This document shows, piece after piece, positions 9,151-18,730 of a stretch of 64,000 nt of DNA. The stretch's first letter is position 1; each line of letters opens with the position of its first letter. Position numbers and translations under genes: made by a program. The notes below the pieces were generated by a model, which saw only the letters and a program-made list of their open reading frames with translations, had not been told where the DNA came from and searched no databases. The stretch comes from DATHRK01 sp035465395. GTDB taxonomy: Bacteria; Gemmatimonadota; Gemmatimonadetes; Longimicrobiales; RSA9. The stretch is taken from assembly GCA_035465395.1 (NCBI GenBank), contig DATHRK010000102.1, forward strand, positions 1-64,000, given 5' to 3'.

Positions 9151-11258
9151 CCCACGTCGAAGAGCCTCTCCCGCTCGCCGTAACGCGCCTCCAGGATGCG
9201 CGCGAAGGCCGCGTGCTCGGGACGGCGCAGCCCGGGATCCTCGCGCACGATCGCACGCGCCCGGTCCCGCGCCCGCAGCAGCAGGTCCTCGTCGCGCTCC
9301 GGGTCCAGGTGCCGGAAATCCACGGCGCCGTGCTGGCGGGAGCCGAAGAAGTCGCCCATGCCGCGGATACGCAGGTCCTCCCGCGCGATCTCGAAGCCGT
9401 CGGTGGTCCTGGCCATGATCTCCAGCCGCTCGCTCCCGTCCGCGCCGGGCGCCGCGATCAGCACGCAGTAGCTGCTCTCCGCACCGCGCCCGACCCGCCC
9501 CCGCAGCTGGTGCAGCTGCGACAGGCCGAAACGCTCGGCGTGCTCCACCACCATGACCGAGGCGTTGGGGACGTCGATGCCGACCTCGATCACCGTCGTC
9601 GCGACCAGGATGTCGACCTCGCCCGCGGCGAAGCGGCGCATCGCCTCCTCCTTCTCCGCCGGCGGGAGGCGGCCGTGGACGAGCGCCACCCTGAGGTCGG
9701 CGAACACCTCCCCCCGGAGCCGCTCGTACTCCTCGGTGGCGGCGGCGAGATCGACCTTCTCCGACTCCTCGACCAGGGGATAGACGATGTAGGCCTGCGC
9801 GCCGGCGGCCACCTGCTCACGCACGAACGCGTACACGTCTGCGCGCGCGCGGACCCCGCGAACCGCGGTTCGCACCGGGGTCCGTCCCGGCGGCATCTCG
9901 TCCAATACCGACAGATCGAGGTCGCCGTACACCGTCAGCGCGAGCGAGCGCGGAATCGGCGTCGCGGACATCACCAGCGCGTCCACGTCCTCGCCGAGAG
10001 CCTGCAGTGCCTGTCGCTGGCGCACGCCGAAGCGGTGCTGCTCGTCGGTGATCGCGAGGCCCAGGTCTGCGAACGTCACGGCCTCCTGGAAGAGCGCGTG
10101 CGTGCCCACCGCGAGCCGGGCGGTCCCTTCTGCAAGGGCCTCCAGGGCAGCGCGCCGCTCCCCAGCCGAAAGCCGACCGGTGAGCAGCGCGGGAGTGAGC
10201 CCCAGCGGCTCGCACAGGGTAGCGAGGGTGCGCGCGTGCTGCTCGGCGAGGATCTCGGTGGGCGCCATCAGCGCCGCCTGCCGGCCCGCGTCCACGACCG
10301 CCAGCATGGCGAACAGGGCCACCACCGTCTTACCGGACCCCACGTCTCCCTGCAACAGGCGGTGCATCCGCCGTTCCGAGGCGAGGTCGTCGAAGATCTC
10401 GCGGACCGCGCGCGTCTGCGCGTCCGTCAGGGGGAACGGCAGCGCGCGGTACAGGCTGTCGACGTGGCCGCCCGAGACGCGCTCGTGCGCCTGGCCGGAC
10501 CGTGTGGCCCGGATCCGCTCGTAGGCCCGGGCGTGGAGGAGCTGAACGAAGAACGCCTCCCCCCAGGCCAGACGGCGACGGCCTCGCTCGGCTTCGGCGA
10601 TCGAGGGGGGCCGGTGCAGGAGCTCGACGGCCTCCGCGAGCGGAGGCACGCGCGCCGCGGCCAGATCGTCGGCCCCGAAGGCCTCCTCGCTAGCCAACGC
10701 GCCGGCGAATCGGTCCAGCGCGTCCGCCACGAGCCGCCGCATCAGCCGCTGGGAGACCCCTTCCGTGGACGGGTAGATCGGGAGAACCCGGCCTTCGGCG
10801 TCGGTCGCCTCGCCCGCGCGCCCCAGAACCACGAACTCGCGGGGCTGGAGCTGACGGCCGTTGTAGAAGCGTACCGGCCCGCTGGCCAGCAGCGTGTCGC
10901 CCGCGCGGATCGTCCTGTCGAGGAACGGCTGGCCCGGCCACGAGCACTCGATCAGCCCGCTGTCGTCGCGCAGCACAGCCTGGAAGATGCGGAGGCCCCG
11001 GCGCGTCGGGATGACCCCCTTGCTCACCACGACGCCTATGACGGTGGCGTCGTCTCCGACCTCCAGCGATCCGATCGGGGCGACGGTGCTCGCGTCCTCG
11101 TAGCGGCGTGGGGCGTGCAAGAGCAGGTCGCGCACCGTGCGGATGCCCAGCCTGTCCAGCTGCTCGGCGCGCCGCGGGCCCACGCCCTTGAGGAACTGCA
11201 CGGGCCCGTCGAGGGGGCCGACCGAGCGCGCCGCGGCGCGCTCCCCCTCCCGGCTCAC
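9147..11258 (-). CDS. recG: ATP-dependent DNA helicase RecG
   Basis: 703 aa. RecG rescues stalled forks by branch migration of three- and four-way junctions. The N-terminal wedge region begins at FLKGVGPRRAEQLDRLGI (about 22-40). Walker A is LLQGDVGSGKT, motif II is DEQHRFG, and the TAT-type motif is MSATPIPRS. The C-terminal helicase motif is FGLSQLHQLRGRVGRG, typical of RecG. Length is normal. Start is the GTG at 11258, 19 nt after the ftsY stop; the Shine-Dalgarno is weak. It is the last gene of the long minus-strand unit that begins at mraZ. Confidence 0.96.
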   Translation of the reverse strand: MSREGERAAARSVGPLDGPVQFLKGVGPRRAEQLDRLGIRTVRDLLLHAPRRYEDASTVAPIGSLEVGDDATVIGVVVSKGVIPTRRGLRIFQAVLRDDSGLIECSWPGQPFLDRTIRAGDTLLASGPVRFYNGRQLQPREFVVLGRAGEATDAEGRVLPIYPSTEGVSQRLMRRLVADALDRFAGALASEEAFGADDLAAARVPPLAEAVELLHRPPSIAEAERGRRRLAWGEAFFVQLLHARAYERIRATRSGQAHERVSGGHVDSLYRALPFPLTDAQTRAVREIFDDLASERRMHRLLQGDVGSGKTVVALFAMLAVVDAGRQAALMAPTEILAEQHARTLATLCEPLGLTPALLTGRLSAGERRAALEALAEGTARLAVGTHALFQEAVTFADLGLAITDEQHRFGVRQRQALQALGEDVDALVMSATPIPRSLALTVYGDLDLSVLDEMPPGRTPVRTAVRGVRARADVYAFVREQVAAGAQAYIVYPLVEESEKVDLAAATEEYERLRGEVFADLRVALVHGRLPPAEKEEAMRRFAAGEVDILVATTVIEVGIDVPNASVMVVEHAERFGLSQLHQLRGRVGRGAESSYCVLIAAPGADGSERLEIMARTTDGFEIAREDLRIRGMGDFFGSRQHGAVDFRHLDPERDEDLLLRARDRARAIVREDPGLRRPEHAAFARILEARYGERERLFDVG

Positions 11259-11277
11259 GCCCGGGTCGCCAGTGCCA

Positions 11278-12186
11278 CTACCCCAGCACCTGCCGCGCGA
11301 AGGCGTCGGCGTCGAAGGGCTCGAGGTCGTCCAGCCCCTCGCCGGTCCCGACCCAGCGGACGGGCGCCTCGTGCTCTTCTCTCAGCGCGACGATCGCGCC
11401 TCCGCGGGCGCTGCCGTCCAGCTTGGTGAGGACGAGCCCGGTCAGGGGCACCGCCTGCGAGAACGTGCGCACCTGCGCCAGGGCGTTCTGTCCGACGGTT
11501 GCGTCGAGCACCATCAGCACCTCGTCCGGCGCGCCCTTCCGACGCTTGCCCAGGACGCGCACGATCTTCCCCAGCTCGGCCATCAGATCCCCCTGCGTAT
11601 GCAGGCGGCCCGCCGTGTCGATGATGACCACGTCCGCGCCCCGGGCCTCGGCGGCGTCGACCGCGTCGAAGGCGACGGCGGCCGCGTCGGCACCCGGCTC
11701 GGCGCCCACGAAATCGGCGCCCGCCCGATCGGCCCACACGCGGATCTGCTCGATGGCGCCGGCGCGGAACGTGTCGCCGGCGGCCAGCAGGACGCGGCGT
11801 CCCTCCCGCGCGTGGGCGCGTGCCAGCTTCCCGATAGTCGTGGTCTTGCCGACGCCGTTCACACCGACGACGAGGATCACGTGCGGCGCGCCCATTGCGC
11901 CTGCCTCCCGGGGCGGCTCGAGGATCGCGCCGATCTCGCGCACGACGGCCCGCCTGAGGTCATCCTGCGTCTTCACCGAGCCGCCGCGCAGGCGCCTCTC
12001 GATCTCGTCCACGATGCGGAGCGTCGCGGGGGCGCCGAAGTCGGCCGCGAGCAGAAGCTGCTCCAGGTTCTGCACCGCGTCCTCGTCGATCCCCCGCACC
12101 AGCACGCCGACGTCCGTCAGCGCGACGTCGACGATCTTCTGCCACAGCGTGCGCCGTTCCTCCCGGGTCCGGTAGAGGCGGCTCAT
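11278..12186 (-). CDS. ftsY: Signal recognition particle receptor FtsY
   Basis: 302 aa SRP-family GTPase that docks SRP-ribosome complexes at the membrane. The NG domain is complete: P-loop GVNGVGKTTT, DTFRAGA, DTAGR and TKLDGSARGG. The highly acidic A domain of E. coli FtsY is absent, as in many bacteria; the N-terminus is a short basic helix. The ATG at 12186 overlaps the stop of the upstream vWA gene (ATGA), and the larger open frame extending to 12939 is a shadow. Presence in the division gene cluster is a classical association (ftsYEX), though ftsE and ftsX are not here. Confidence 0.95.
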   Translation of the reverse strand: MSRLYRTREERRTLWQKIVDVALTDVGVLVRGIDEDAVQNLEQLLLAADFGAPATLRIVDEIERRLRGGSVKTQDDLRRAVVREIGAILEPPREAGAMGAPHVILVVGVNGVGKTTTIGKLARAHAREGRRVLLAAGDTFRAGAIEQIRVWADRAGADFVGAEPGADAAAVAFDAVDAAEARGADVVIIDTAGRLHTQGDLMAELGKIVRVLGKRRKGAPDEVLMVLDATVGQNALAQVRTFSQAVPLTGLVLTKLDGSARGGAIVALREEHEAPVRWVGTGEGLDDLEPFDADAFARQVLG

Positions 12187-14123
12187 CTCAGACCCTCCCG
12201 ACGCCGCAGGATCCACTCGGCGCACAGCAGGGCGACGACCAGCAGCCACGCCCAGGGCGAGGCGTGCAGAGGGCGCGTGGCGGCCGCACGGGTCGCGCCG
12301 TCCCCGCCCGCGCTGCCGACGTCTTCGAGCGGCGCGGCCGGGCGGGCGAACTCGCGTGTGTACGACTCGACCGTCAGGGCGCCGCGGACGGATGGTTCCG
12401 ATCCGCCGGCGCTGCCCTCCCAGGCGTAGTGACCCGGCGGCAGCGCCTCGAGCGCCGCGGCTCCGTCGTCGATCGGGGCCACGCGCACCAGCGGGGCTCC
12501 GCCTCCCTCGGGCGTGAAGGTCACGGTGAGCGTCTCGCCCGGGATCCGCACCGCCCACTCCTGATGCTCGCCCCGCGCGACCACCTGGCGGAGCGGCCGG
12601 ATCGGCTCGTCGGCGCGGGTCGTCTCGGCGCCGAGCAGCCACCCCGCCACCGCCGACCAGAGCTGCCGGTAGCCGGCGCGCGACCGCCCGCCGCGCAGCG
12701 ACCAGCGCCAGAACCCGGTCGCCAGCGGCGCGGCCCAGCGATCCCGGCCGCGCTCGCCCACGACGAGCACGGGCGTCTCGGGACCGCGCCGGCCGCGGCG
12801 CGCGGCGAGCGCCACGCCGTGCGCCGGGGCGCCCGGCGAGACCGGCCGCACCGCCGACAGCGGCGGCAGCGAGTCGACGACGAGCGATCCGAGGATCGCC
12901 GCCAGGGGCGACGCAGGGGGTTGGTCCGCGAGGTACCATTCCCCGTCGGCCGCGGCGGCGCCGGCCACCGGCAGGCCCGCGGGCGATCCATCCTCGGAGG
13001 GCAGCAGGACGAGAGGCGGGCCGCCGCGGACCAGATCGCTCGCCCAGTCGGGCAGCGCCGGGCCCGCGCCCAGCAGCACCAGCAGGTCGGCGCCGCGCGC
13101 GACCGAGGCCACGGCGGCCGCGCCGATTCGCCCCGCTCGGGGACCGGCACGCAGCCAGGCGCCGTCAGCGGACGCCAGGTACGAGGCCGTGCGCAGGCCG
13201 GTGGCGGCTTCCAGCGCCGGCAGCAGGAAGCGGGGCTCCCAGTCCGGGCGAAAGGCCAGCACGACGACCCCGCCGCCCTCCTCGGCGACGCGCATGTACG
13301 CGGTTCGCACATCGTCGTCCGCATGCGCCCCTCCCGGCACGACGCGGGCGTCCAGCCGGGCATCGCTGCCCGCGGCGCCGGGGACGGCGAAGCGCACACG
13401 CACGCGGACCAGCCCCCCGGCCGCGGTCGCGGGGATGGACGCCACCCCCAGCAGCGTGTCGCCGTGCCGGATCTCGACGCGCAGGGTCTCGTCCGAGGCC
13501 AGGCCGCGCGTCGCCACGGCCACGGAGGCGTCGGCGCTGTCGCCGGGCTCCCCCCACCGCGGCGCCTCGAACTCGGCGAGCGCGGCGTTCGGCGCGGGCT
13601 CGCCGCTCACCACTTCCCAGCGCAGCTCGATGCCCGCGCGCCGCGCCGCCGACGCCGCCGCGCCCGCGTCCTCCACCTCGCCGTCGGTGACCACGACCAC
13701 GCGTCGCGCTCCGGCCTCGGCGGCGACCCGCACGGCTTCCACCGCGGAGCTGCGGGTGTGTCGGGGGGCGTCCGGTATCGAATCGCTGGACAGGGGCTCG
13801 GCGCCGTCGCCGAAGAGCAAAACGCGATCGGCCGCCGCCCGCGCACGGCGGACGGCCTCGTCCCACCGCGAGCCGTCCGGCCCGGGGGCCGTCATGCTCA
13901 GGGACGCGTCCAGCAGCACGACCTCACGCGCGGCGCGGTCATCGCCGGACGGCGTGCCCGGATCGAACAGCAGCAGGAGGAGCAGCAGGAGGGCGGATGC
14001 GCGAAGGCCGCCCAGGACCCAGCGGGCCCGGGCGGCCGGTTCGCGCCGCCAGTAATTCACGCCGACCAGCGCGACGCCGACGGCGCCTGCCAGCAGGAAG
14101 GCGGCCCAGGCCGGGCCGCTCAA
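12183..14123 (-). CDS. Membrane-anchored vWA protein (BatA/BatB-like)
   Basis: 646 aa. Two N-terminal transmembrane segments (about 5-23 and 37-54, the second a run of leucines) precede a von Willebrand A domain with the MIDAS motif DASLS at 72-76 and DGEVED near 145. A long extracytoplasmic region follows (about 170-610), including a GATase-like stretch, and a final transmembrane helix (WAWLLVVALLCAEWIL). This layout is common in Bacteroidetes and Gemmatimonadota Bat-like or N-terminal double-transmembrane proteins, whose function is not settled. The TTG start is supported because it overlaps the stop of the M23 gene as TTGA; the 3' end overlaps ftsY. A role in envelope assembly is inferred from context only. 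Confidence 0.7.
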   Translation of the reverse strand: MSGPAWAAFLLAGAVGVALVGVNYWRREPAARARWVLGGLRASALLLLLLLLFDPGTPSGDDRAAREVVLLDASLSMTAPGPDGSRWDEAVRRARAAADRVLLFGDGAEPLSSDSIPDAPRHTRSSAVEAVRVAAEAGARRVVVVTDGEVEDAGAAASAARRAGIELRWEVVSGEPAPNAALAEFEAPRWGEPGDSADASVAVATRGLASDETLRVEIRHGDTLLGVASIPATAAGGLVRVRVRFAVPGAAGSDARLDARVVPGGAHADDDVRTAYMRVAEEGGGVVVLAFRPDWEPRFLLPALEAATGLRTASYLASADGAWLRAGPRAGRIGAAAVASVARGADLLVLLGAGPALPDWASDLVRGGPPLVLLPSEDGSPAGLPVAGAAAADGEWYLADQPPASPLAAILGSLVVDSLPPLSAVRPVSPGAPAHGVALAARRGRRGPETPVLVVGERGRDRWAAPLATGFWRWSLRGGRSRAGYRQLWSAVAGWLLGAETTRADEPIRPLRQVVARGEHQEWAVRIPGETLTVTFTPEGGGAPLVRVAPIDDGAAALEALPPGHYAWEGSAGGSEPSVRGALTVESYTREFARPAAPLEDVGSAGGDGATRAAATRPLHASPWAWLLVVALLCAEWILRRREGLR

Positions 14124-15439
14124 GGCCTCGCGGCGCCGCCCGCGGGCTGTGCCAACGCCACCAGGGCCGGCGGAGCAGCCACCGACGGCCCGGGCAGGAG
14201 TCGCGTGCGCTCACGGAGCGCGGCGTCGAAGGCCTCGCGGGCCTCCTCGGGAACGGGCTCGGCGGAGGGCAGAACGACCGTCCGCGGGTTCACCGGTTTC
14301 CCGTGCTGGCGGAACTCGTAGTGCAGGTGGGCCGCGGTCGCGGTGCCCGTGGCGCCCACGTACCCGATCACCTGCCCCTGCTCTACGCGGGCGCCGGGGC
14401 GGATCCCGCGCGCAAAGCCGCGCAGGTGTGCGTAGCGGGTGGTGTAGCCCGCCGGGTGACGGAGGATCACGATGTTGCCGTACCCGCCCTTGCGACCCGC
14501 GAAGTTCACGACGCCGCTGCCCGTCGCGAGCACCGGGGTGCCGGAACGGGCGCCGAAATCGGTTCCCACGTGCGCGCGGTAGATGCCGAGCACGGGATGG
14601 TAGCGGCGCCACGAGAAGTTCGAGGTCACGCGCACGTAGTCCAGCGGGTAGCGCTTGAACGCCGTGCGTAGCGAGTTGCCTTCGGGATCGAAGTAGTCGG
14701 CGCGGTCCTGCAGCTCGAAGCGAACGGCCTGGAAGGGCCTGTCGCGATTGACGAACTCGGCCGCCAGGACCGTGTAGCCGCGCGCGGTCCCGTCCGGCCG
14801 GCCTTCGCGCTCGTACACGAATCGGTAGCTGTCGCCCGCCTGGATGTCGTGGAGGAAGTCCAGCCGATACTCGAAGATGCGCGCGAGCCGCGTGACCAGT
14901 CCGATCCGGTCCTGGATCGGCACGCCTTCGTCGTCGAGCTCGAGCAGCGACTGGTAGAGGGACTGGGCGTCCTCGATCACGCCCGCGACCGTCACGGTGT
15001 CCCACACCACGGGGGTGACCCGGAAGCTGGCGCGCCAGCCCACCATCTCGTCGCGTTCCAGCCGCAGCGCGCTGTCGGCGTTGATCTGCAGGTCCACCGC
15101 GCGCAACGTGTGGTCCTCGATCCACCGGCTGAGCGTCACTTCGGTCCCGGGCCGCAGTCGGCGGGGGCTCTGGTACTCCCTCATGACCAGCATCAGCGAG
15201 GCCTGCTCCACCGATCCGACTCCCGCCTCGCCCAGGAGCTCGGACAGCGTCTGGCCGGAGCCCAGCACGACGGTCTCCGCGACGTCCCGCGGCTGCGCGT
15301 AGACGGTCGCCAGCACGGGCGCCGCCACGGTCTCCGCGGCCGCCGGCGGCGCCGGTGGCTTCGACCAGAACCCCACGGTCCCGACGGCGATCGCCCCCAC
15401 GGCGCCGGCCGCCCAGACCCTCCTCGTCACCCTGATCAT
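14120..15439 (-). CDS. M23 family peptidoglycan endopeptidase (MepM-like)
   Basis: 439 aa. A signal anchor (about 5-25) is followed by an N-terminal domain (about 45-250) like the OapA/LysM-type region of MepM, and a LytM peptidase domain (about 275-385). Zinc ligands are visible in HVGTDFG and HLHYEF, with a third histidine in RYAHLRG. It cleaves peptide cross-links in the periplasm and may act in septal splitting or sacculus growth. It follows ftsZ by 72 nt, and its stop overlaps the next gene start (TTGA). The family is well known; coupling to ftsZ suggests use at division. Confidence 0.88.
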   Translation of the reverse strand: MIRVTRRVWAAGAVGAIAVGTVGFWSKPPAPPAAAETVAAPVLATVYAQPRDVAETVVLGSGQTLSELLGEAGVGSVEQASLMLVMREYQSPRRLRPGTEVTLSRWIEDHTLRAVDLQINADSALRLERDEMVGWRASFRVTPVVWDTVTVAGVIEDAQSLYQSLLELDDEGVPIQDRIGLVTRLARIFEYRLDFLHDIQAGDSYRFVYEREGRPDGTARGYTVLAAEFVNRDRPFQAVRFELQDRADYFDPEGNSLRTAFKRYPLDYVRVTSNFSWRRYHPVLGIYRAHVGTDFGARSGTPVLATGSGVVNFAGRKGGYGNIVILRHPAGYTTRYAHLRGFARGIRPGARVEQGQVIGYVGATGTATAAHLHYEFRQHGKPVNPRTVVLPSAEPVPEEAREAFDAALRERTRLLPGPSVAAPPALVALAQPAGGAARP

Positions 15440-15479
15440 GCGTTCGCTCGCCCCCCTCCGTGGTCGCCTCGCCCGGGCG

Positions 15480-15495
15480 GGCGCCCGCGGGCGCC
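15480..15495. terminator. Intercistronic GC palindrome after ftsZ
   Basis: Perfect 16-bp palindrome GGCGCCCGCGGGCGCC, 16 nt beyond the ftsZ stop and 40 nt before the M23 start. As RNA it folds to a 6-bp stem with a 4-nt loop. No U-run follows, so I read it as a possible attenuator or processing site that lowers expression of the downstream genes relative to ftsZ, not as a full terminator. Confidence 0.35.
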
Positions 15496-15511
15496 GCCGG
15501 TGCCGCTTCTC

Positions 15512-16687
15512 TTAGTCCATCTGCCGGCGGATGAAGGTTGGGATGTCCAGGTCTCCCAACTGCCCCGTCACGAGCGCCGCCGCGGGCGCCGCCGCCAGCG
15601 GAGCGACGGGCTCCGCGTAGTTGGCGTAGCCGCCGCCGACGGCCGCTCGGCGCGGCTCGCGCTGCGGGCTGCCGAAGCGAGGCCTCAGCACGTTGCCATC
15701 CTGGCGCGAGCCGAACTCCTCGCGGTAGCCGGCCAGCCCGGTGGCGATGACCGTCACCCGAACCTCGCCCTCGACCATGCGGTCGTGGACCGCGCCGAAG
15801 ATGATCTCGGCTTCGTCACCCGCGGCCTCCTGGATGATCGAAGAGATCGTCGTCACCTCGTCGATCGTCAGGTCCAGGCCGCCCGTGATGTTGATGAGCA
15901 CGCCCGCCGCGCCCTCGATCGACACCTCGTCCAGCAGCGGGCTCGCGATCGCCTCATGCGCTGCATCCGCCGCCCTGTTCTCACCGCGGCCGAACCCGGT
16001 CCCCATCAAGGCCGGCCCTCGGTTCCCCATCACCGTCCGCACATCGGCGAAGTCTACGTTGACTTCGCCAGTCACATGAATCAAGCCACTGATGCCCTGG
16101 GTGGCGTGAAGGAGGACCTGATCCGCCTTCTTCAGGGCGTCGCGGAACGTGGTCCCTTTGCCGCAAACCGCCAGGAGCCGCTCGTTCGGAACGACGATCA
16201 TCGTGTCCGCGGCGCGCTTCAATTCGGCGAGCCCCTGCTCGGCCTGGCGCATTCTCTTTTTTCCCTCGAACGCGAAAGGTTTAGTCACGATCGCGATCGT
16301 CAGGGCCCCGGTCTCGCGGGCGATCTCGGCGATCACCGGCGCGGCGCCGGTCCCGGTGCCGCCGCCCATTCCGGCCGTGATGAAGACCAGGTCGGAGTTC
16401 TCCAGGACCTTGGTCATCTCCTCGCGGCTCTCCTCGATCGCCTGCCGGCCGATCTCGGGGCGTGCGCCGGCGCCGAGGCCGCGCGTGAGCTGCTTGCCGA
16501 TCTGGATCTTGAGCTGCGACTTGGACGCCTTCAGCGCCTGGGAGTCCGTGTTCACGCTGATAAACTCGACGCCTTCCAGGGCCTCGTCGATCATCCGGTT
16601 CACGGCGTTGTTGCCGCCACCGCCGACGCCCACCACGCGCATCCGCGCGTCCCTCAGGATCGTGTCCTCGAACTCGAAGATCATCAT
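15512..16687 (-). CDS. ftsZ: Cell division protein FtsZ
   Basis: 391 aa tubulin-like GTPase that forms the Z ring. The nucleotide-binding signature GGGTGTG is near 110, and VGVGGGGNNAVNRM opens the GTPase domain. The T7 loop region holds VNVDFADVRTVM. A short linker (about 320-375) precedes the conserved C-terminal peptide LDIPTFIRRQMD, which binds FtsA and other partners. Two ATGs stand in tandem (16687 and 16684) with GGAGG and GGGAG upstream. It lies downstream of ftsQ-ftsA; the 91-bp ftsA-ftsZ gap is the largest inside the division part of the operon and could hold a separate promoter. Confidence 0.98.
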   Translation of the reverse strand: MMIFEFEDTILRDARMRVVGVGGGGNNAVNRMIDEALEGVEFISVNTDSQALKASKSQLKIQIGKQLTRGLGAGARPEIGRQAIEESREEMTKVLENSDLVFITAGMGGGTGTGAAPVIAEIARETGALTIAIVTKPFAFEGKKRMRQAEQGLAELKRAADTMIVVPNERLLAVCGKGTTFRDALKKADQVLLHATQGISGLIHVTGEVNVDFADVRTVMGNRGPALMGTGFGRGENRAADAAHEAIASPLLDEVSIEGAAGVLINITGGLDLTIDEVTTISSIIQEAAGDEAEIIFGAVHDRMVEGEVRVTVIATGLAGYREEFGSRQDGNVLRPRFGSPQREPRRAAVGGGYANYAEPVAPLAAAPAAALVTGQLGDLDIPTFIRRQMD

Positions 16688-16778
16688 GCTCCCGTTCCTC
16701 CCCTCAGACTGTCGCCGAGGCCCGTAGGTAACGGACCGGCGTGCCCCATTCCGCTCGCGAGAGACGCCCCCCCGCGGC

Positions 16779-17984
16779 CTAGAAAAACTCCCTGATCCAC
16801 GTCACCACCCGCCCCCACGCGCCGCCATCGGCCGCCGACCCGGTGTCCGCCGCGTGCAAGGCCAGGCCGACACCGGTCGCGAACTTCGGTCGCCGCACGG
16901 AGTCCGCGAGGCCCGTCAGGCGCCCTCCCGGCGAGCCAACGCGCACCGGCATGCCGAAGGCGTGCTGGGCGACCTCCACGGTCCCATCCAGCGTGGCGCC
17001 GCCCCCCGTCAGCACGACGCCGGCGCCCAGCGTCTCCCCCTCGTCGACGACGATCTGCTCGGCGACCAGCCCGAGGATCTCGTCCAGGCGCTGCTCGACG
17101 ATGTGCGCGATCAGCTCCCGCGAGACGCTTCGCTTCCCCTCCGGCCCCGGGCCCGGCAGCTCGACCGACTCCCTCGGATCCACGAGCTGCGCGAACGCGA
17201 CCCCGTGCTGGCGCTTGGCGCGTTCGGCCTCGTGGAACGGCAGCGCGAGGCCCTTCACCAGGTCCGCGGTGACCACCCCGCCGCCCAGCGGCACCGTGGC
17301 CAGCCGCTGGATGCGCCCGTCCCGGTAGACCGCTACCTCGGTGGTCCCGCCGCCGAGATCCACCAGCGCCACGCCGATCTCGCGCTCGTCTTCGGTGAGG
17401 ACCGCGCGCGCGGCGGCGATCGGCTCGTGCACGAGCGCTTCGACCGCGTAGCCCGCGCGCGAGACCGCCTTGCGCAGGTTCTGGCAAGCCGCCGCCTCGG
17501 CGGTGATCAGGTAGACCTCCGTCTCGAGGCGCGTTCCTACCATGCCGCGCGGGTCGCGAATGCCCCCCTGGTGATCGACGATGTACTCCTGCGGCAGCGC
17601 GTGGAGGAGCTCCCGGTCGCCCGGCACGACCACGGCACGCGCGACCTCCTGGACCCGCTCCACGTCGGAGTCCACGATTTCTTCTCCGCCCACCGCCACG
17701 ATCCCCGCGGAGGAGTTGGCGTCGATGTGCTGCCCGGCGATGCCGACGTGCAGCCGCTCGACCTCGGCCCCGGCCATCAACTCGGCCTCCTTGAGCGCGC
17801 CGCGGACCGACTCCGTCGTCTCCTCCAGGTCGGTCAAGACCTCCCTCCGCACGCCCGCGCTGCCGACCTCGCCGACGCCCAGGACCTTGAGCGTAGCCTC
17901 GCCCCCTTCGAGGACGACCTCGGCGATCACCGCGCACGTCTTCGTAGAGCCGATGTCGAGTCCCGCGACCAGCCGCGTCGTCAT
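16779..17984 (-). CDS. ftsA: Cell division protein FtsA
   Basis: 401 aa actin-like ATPase that tethers FtsZ to the membrane. Phosphate-1 motif is GLDIGSTKTCAVI (about 9-21), phosphate-2 is VDLGGGTTEVAVY and the adenosine motif is VVLTGGGATLDG. The C-terminus ends in an amphipathic helix (GRVVTWIREFF) for membrane binding. The ATG at 17984 has GGGGAGG upstream and overlaps the ftsQ stop (ATGA); the open frame continues upstream to 18890 but that is antisense-type shadow of ftsQ. Standard position between ftsQ and ftsZ. Confidence 0.97.
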   Translation of the reverse strand: MTTRLVAGLDIGSTKTCAVIAEVVLEGGEATLKVLGVGEVGSAGVRREVLTDLEETTESVRGALKEAELMAGAEVERLHVGIAGQHIDANSSAGIVAVGGEEIVDSDVERVQEVARAVVVPGDRELLHALPQEYIVDHQGGIRDPRGMVGTRLETEVYLITAEAAACQNLRKAVSRAGYAVEALVHEPIAAARAVLTEDEREIGVALVDLGGGTTEVAVYRDGRIQRLATVPLGGGVVTADLVKGLALPFHEAERAKRQHGVAFAQLVDPRESVELPGPGPEGKRSVSRELIAHIVEQRLDEILGLVAEQIVVDEGETLGAGVVLTGGGATLDGTVEVAQHAFGMPVRVGSPGGRLTGLADSVRRPKFATGVGLALHAADTGSAADGGAWGRVVTWIREFF

Positions 17985-18730
17985 CGCGCCTCCCCCCTTC
18001 GTCCACCGAGGGCCAGTACCACCTGTCCGCTGTAGCGGGCATCCAGCCGGGCGGTCGGCAGAGCGTCGGGACCGCGCTCGAGCTCGGCCAGGACCACCTC
18101 GATGCGCCGCAGCTGCTCGGGTGCGGCCTCCGCCTGGACGAGCACCGACAGGTCCGCGGGCCGCCGCAGCCGCAGCCGCAGTGTGCCGGCATCGGCGCGC
18201 ACCTCCGATACGCGGCCGGCCAGGCCCGGATCGAGGCGGCGGAGTCGATCCCAGTCCGAGACCGCCGCCAGCAGCGCAGGGTCCGCGAGGCGGCCGTCCG
18301 GCAGGACGGCGGCGCCGTGCAGGACGGGCAGGTCCAGCGAACCGTGTCCGGGGGGGATCGGCAGCGCCCGCCCGCTGCCGTCGACCGGCACCAGGCGCGG
18401 CGTGCGTACGAGCAGCACCGGCTCCGTCTCCTCGATCTCCAGGACTAGCGTCGCCGGCAGCTTGCGCCGGATCTCCACGCCGGCCACGAGCGGATGCACG
18501 AGCAGCGCTTCCCGCCACCGCTCGCGGTCTTCGAAGAGGTTTGCGCCCGCCCGAATCCCCGCGGTCGCCAGCGCGTGGTGCGGCGGCAGGTTGCGGTGGC
18601 CGCGCACCTCCACGTGACGCACCTCGAACGCCGGCACCCGGCGCAGCACGCGAGGCGCCTCGGCCACGCCGGCCGCGACCAGCGCCGCACCCGCCGCCAC
18701 CGCTAGTCCGGTCCCGAGGCCGATCTTCAC
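17981..18730 (-). CDS. ftsQ: Cell division protein FtsQ
   Basis: 249 aa bitopic divisome protein. A short N-terminal tail and one transmembrane segment (about 5-24) are followed by a POTRA domain (about 37-105: FEVRHVEVRGHRNLP, then NLFEDRERW and LVLEIEETEPVLLV) and the FtsQ/DivIB beta domain. It recruits FtsB/FtsL and FtsW/FtsI. GTG start overlaps the murC stop (GTGA); 3' end overlaps ftsA. Sequence conservation is low, as usual for FtsQ, so identity rests on topology, POTRA pattern and position. Confidence 0.9.
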   Translation of the reverse strand: MKIGLGTGLAVAAGAALVAAGVAEAPRVLRRVPAFEVRHVEVRGHRNLPPHHALATAGIRAGANLFEDRERWREALLVHPLVAGVEIRRKLPATLVLEIEETEPVLLVRTPRLVPVDGSGRALPIPPGHGSLDLPVLHGAAVLPDGRLADPALLAAVSDWDRLRRLDPGLAGRVSEVRADAGTLRLRLRRPADLSVLVQAEAAPEQLRRIEVVLAELERGPDALPTARLDARYSGQVVLALGGRRGEAR

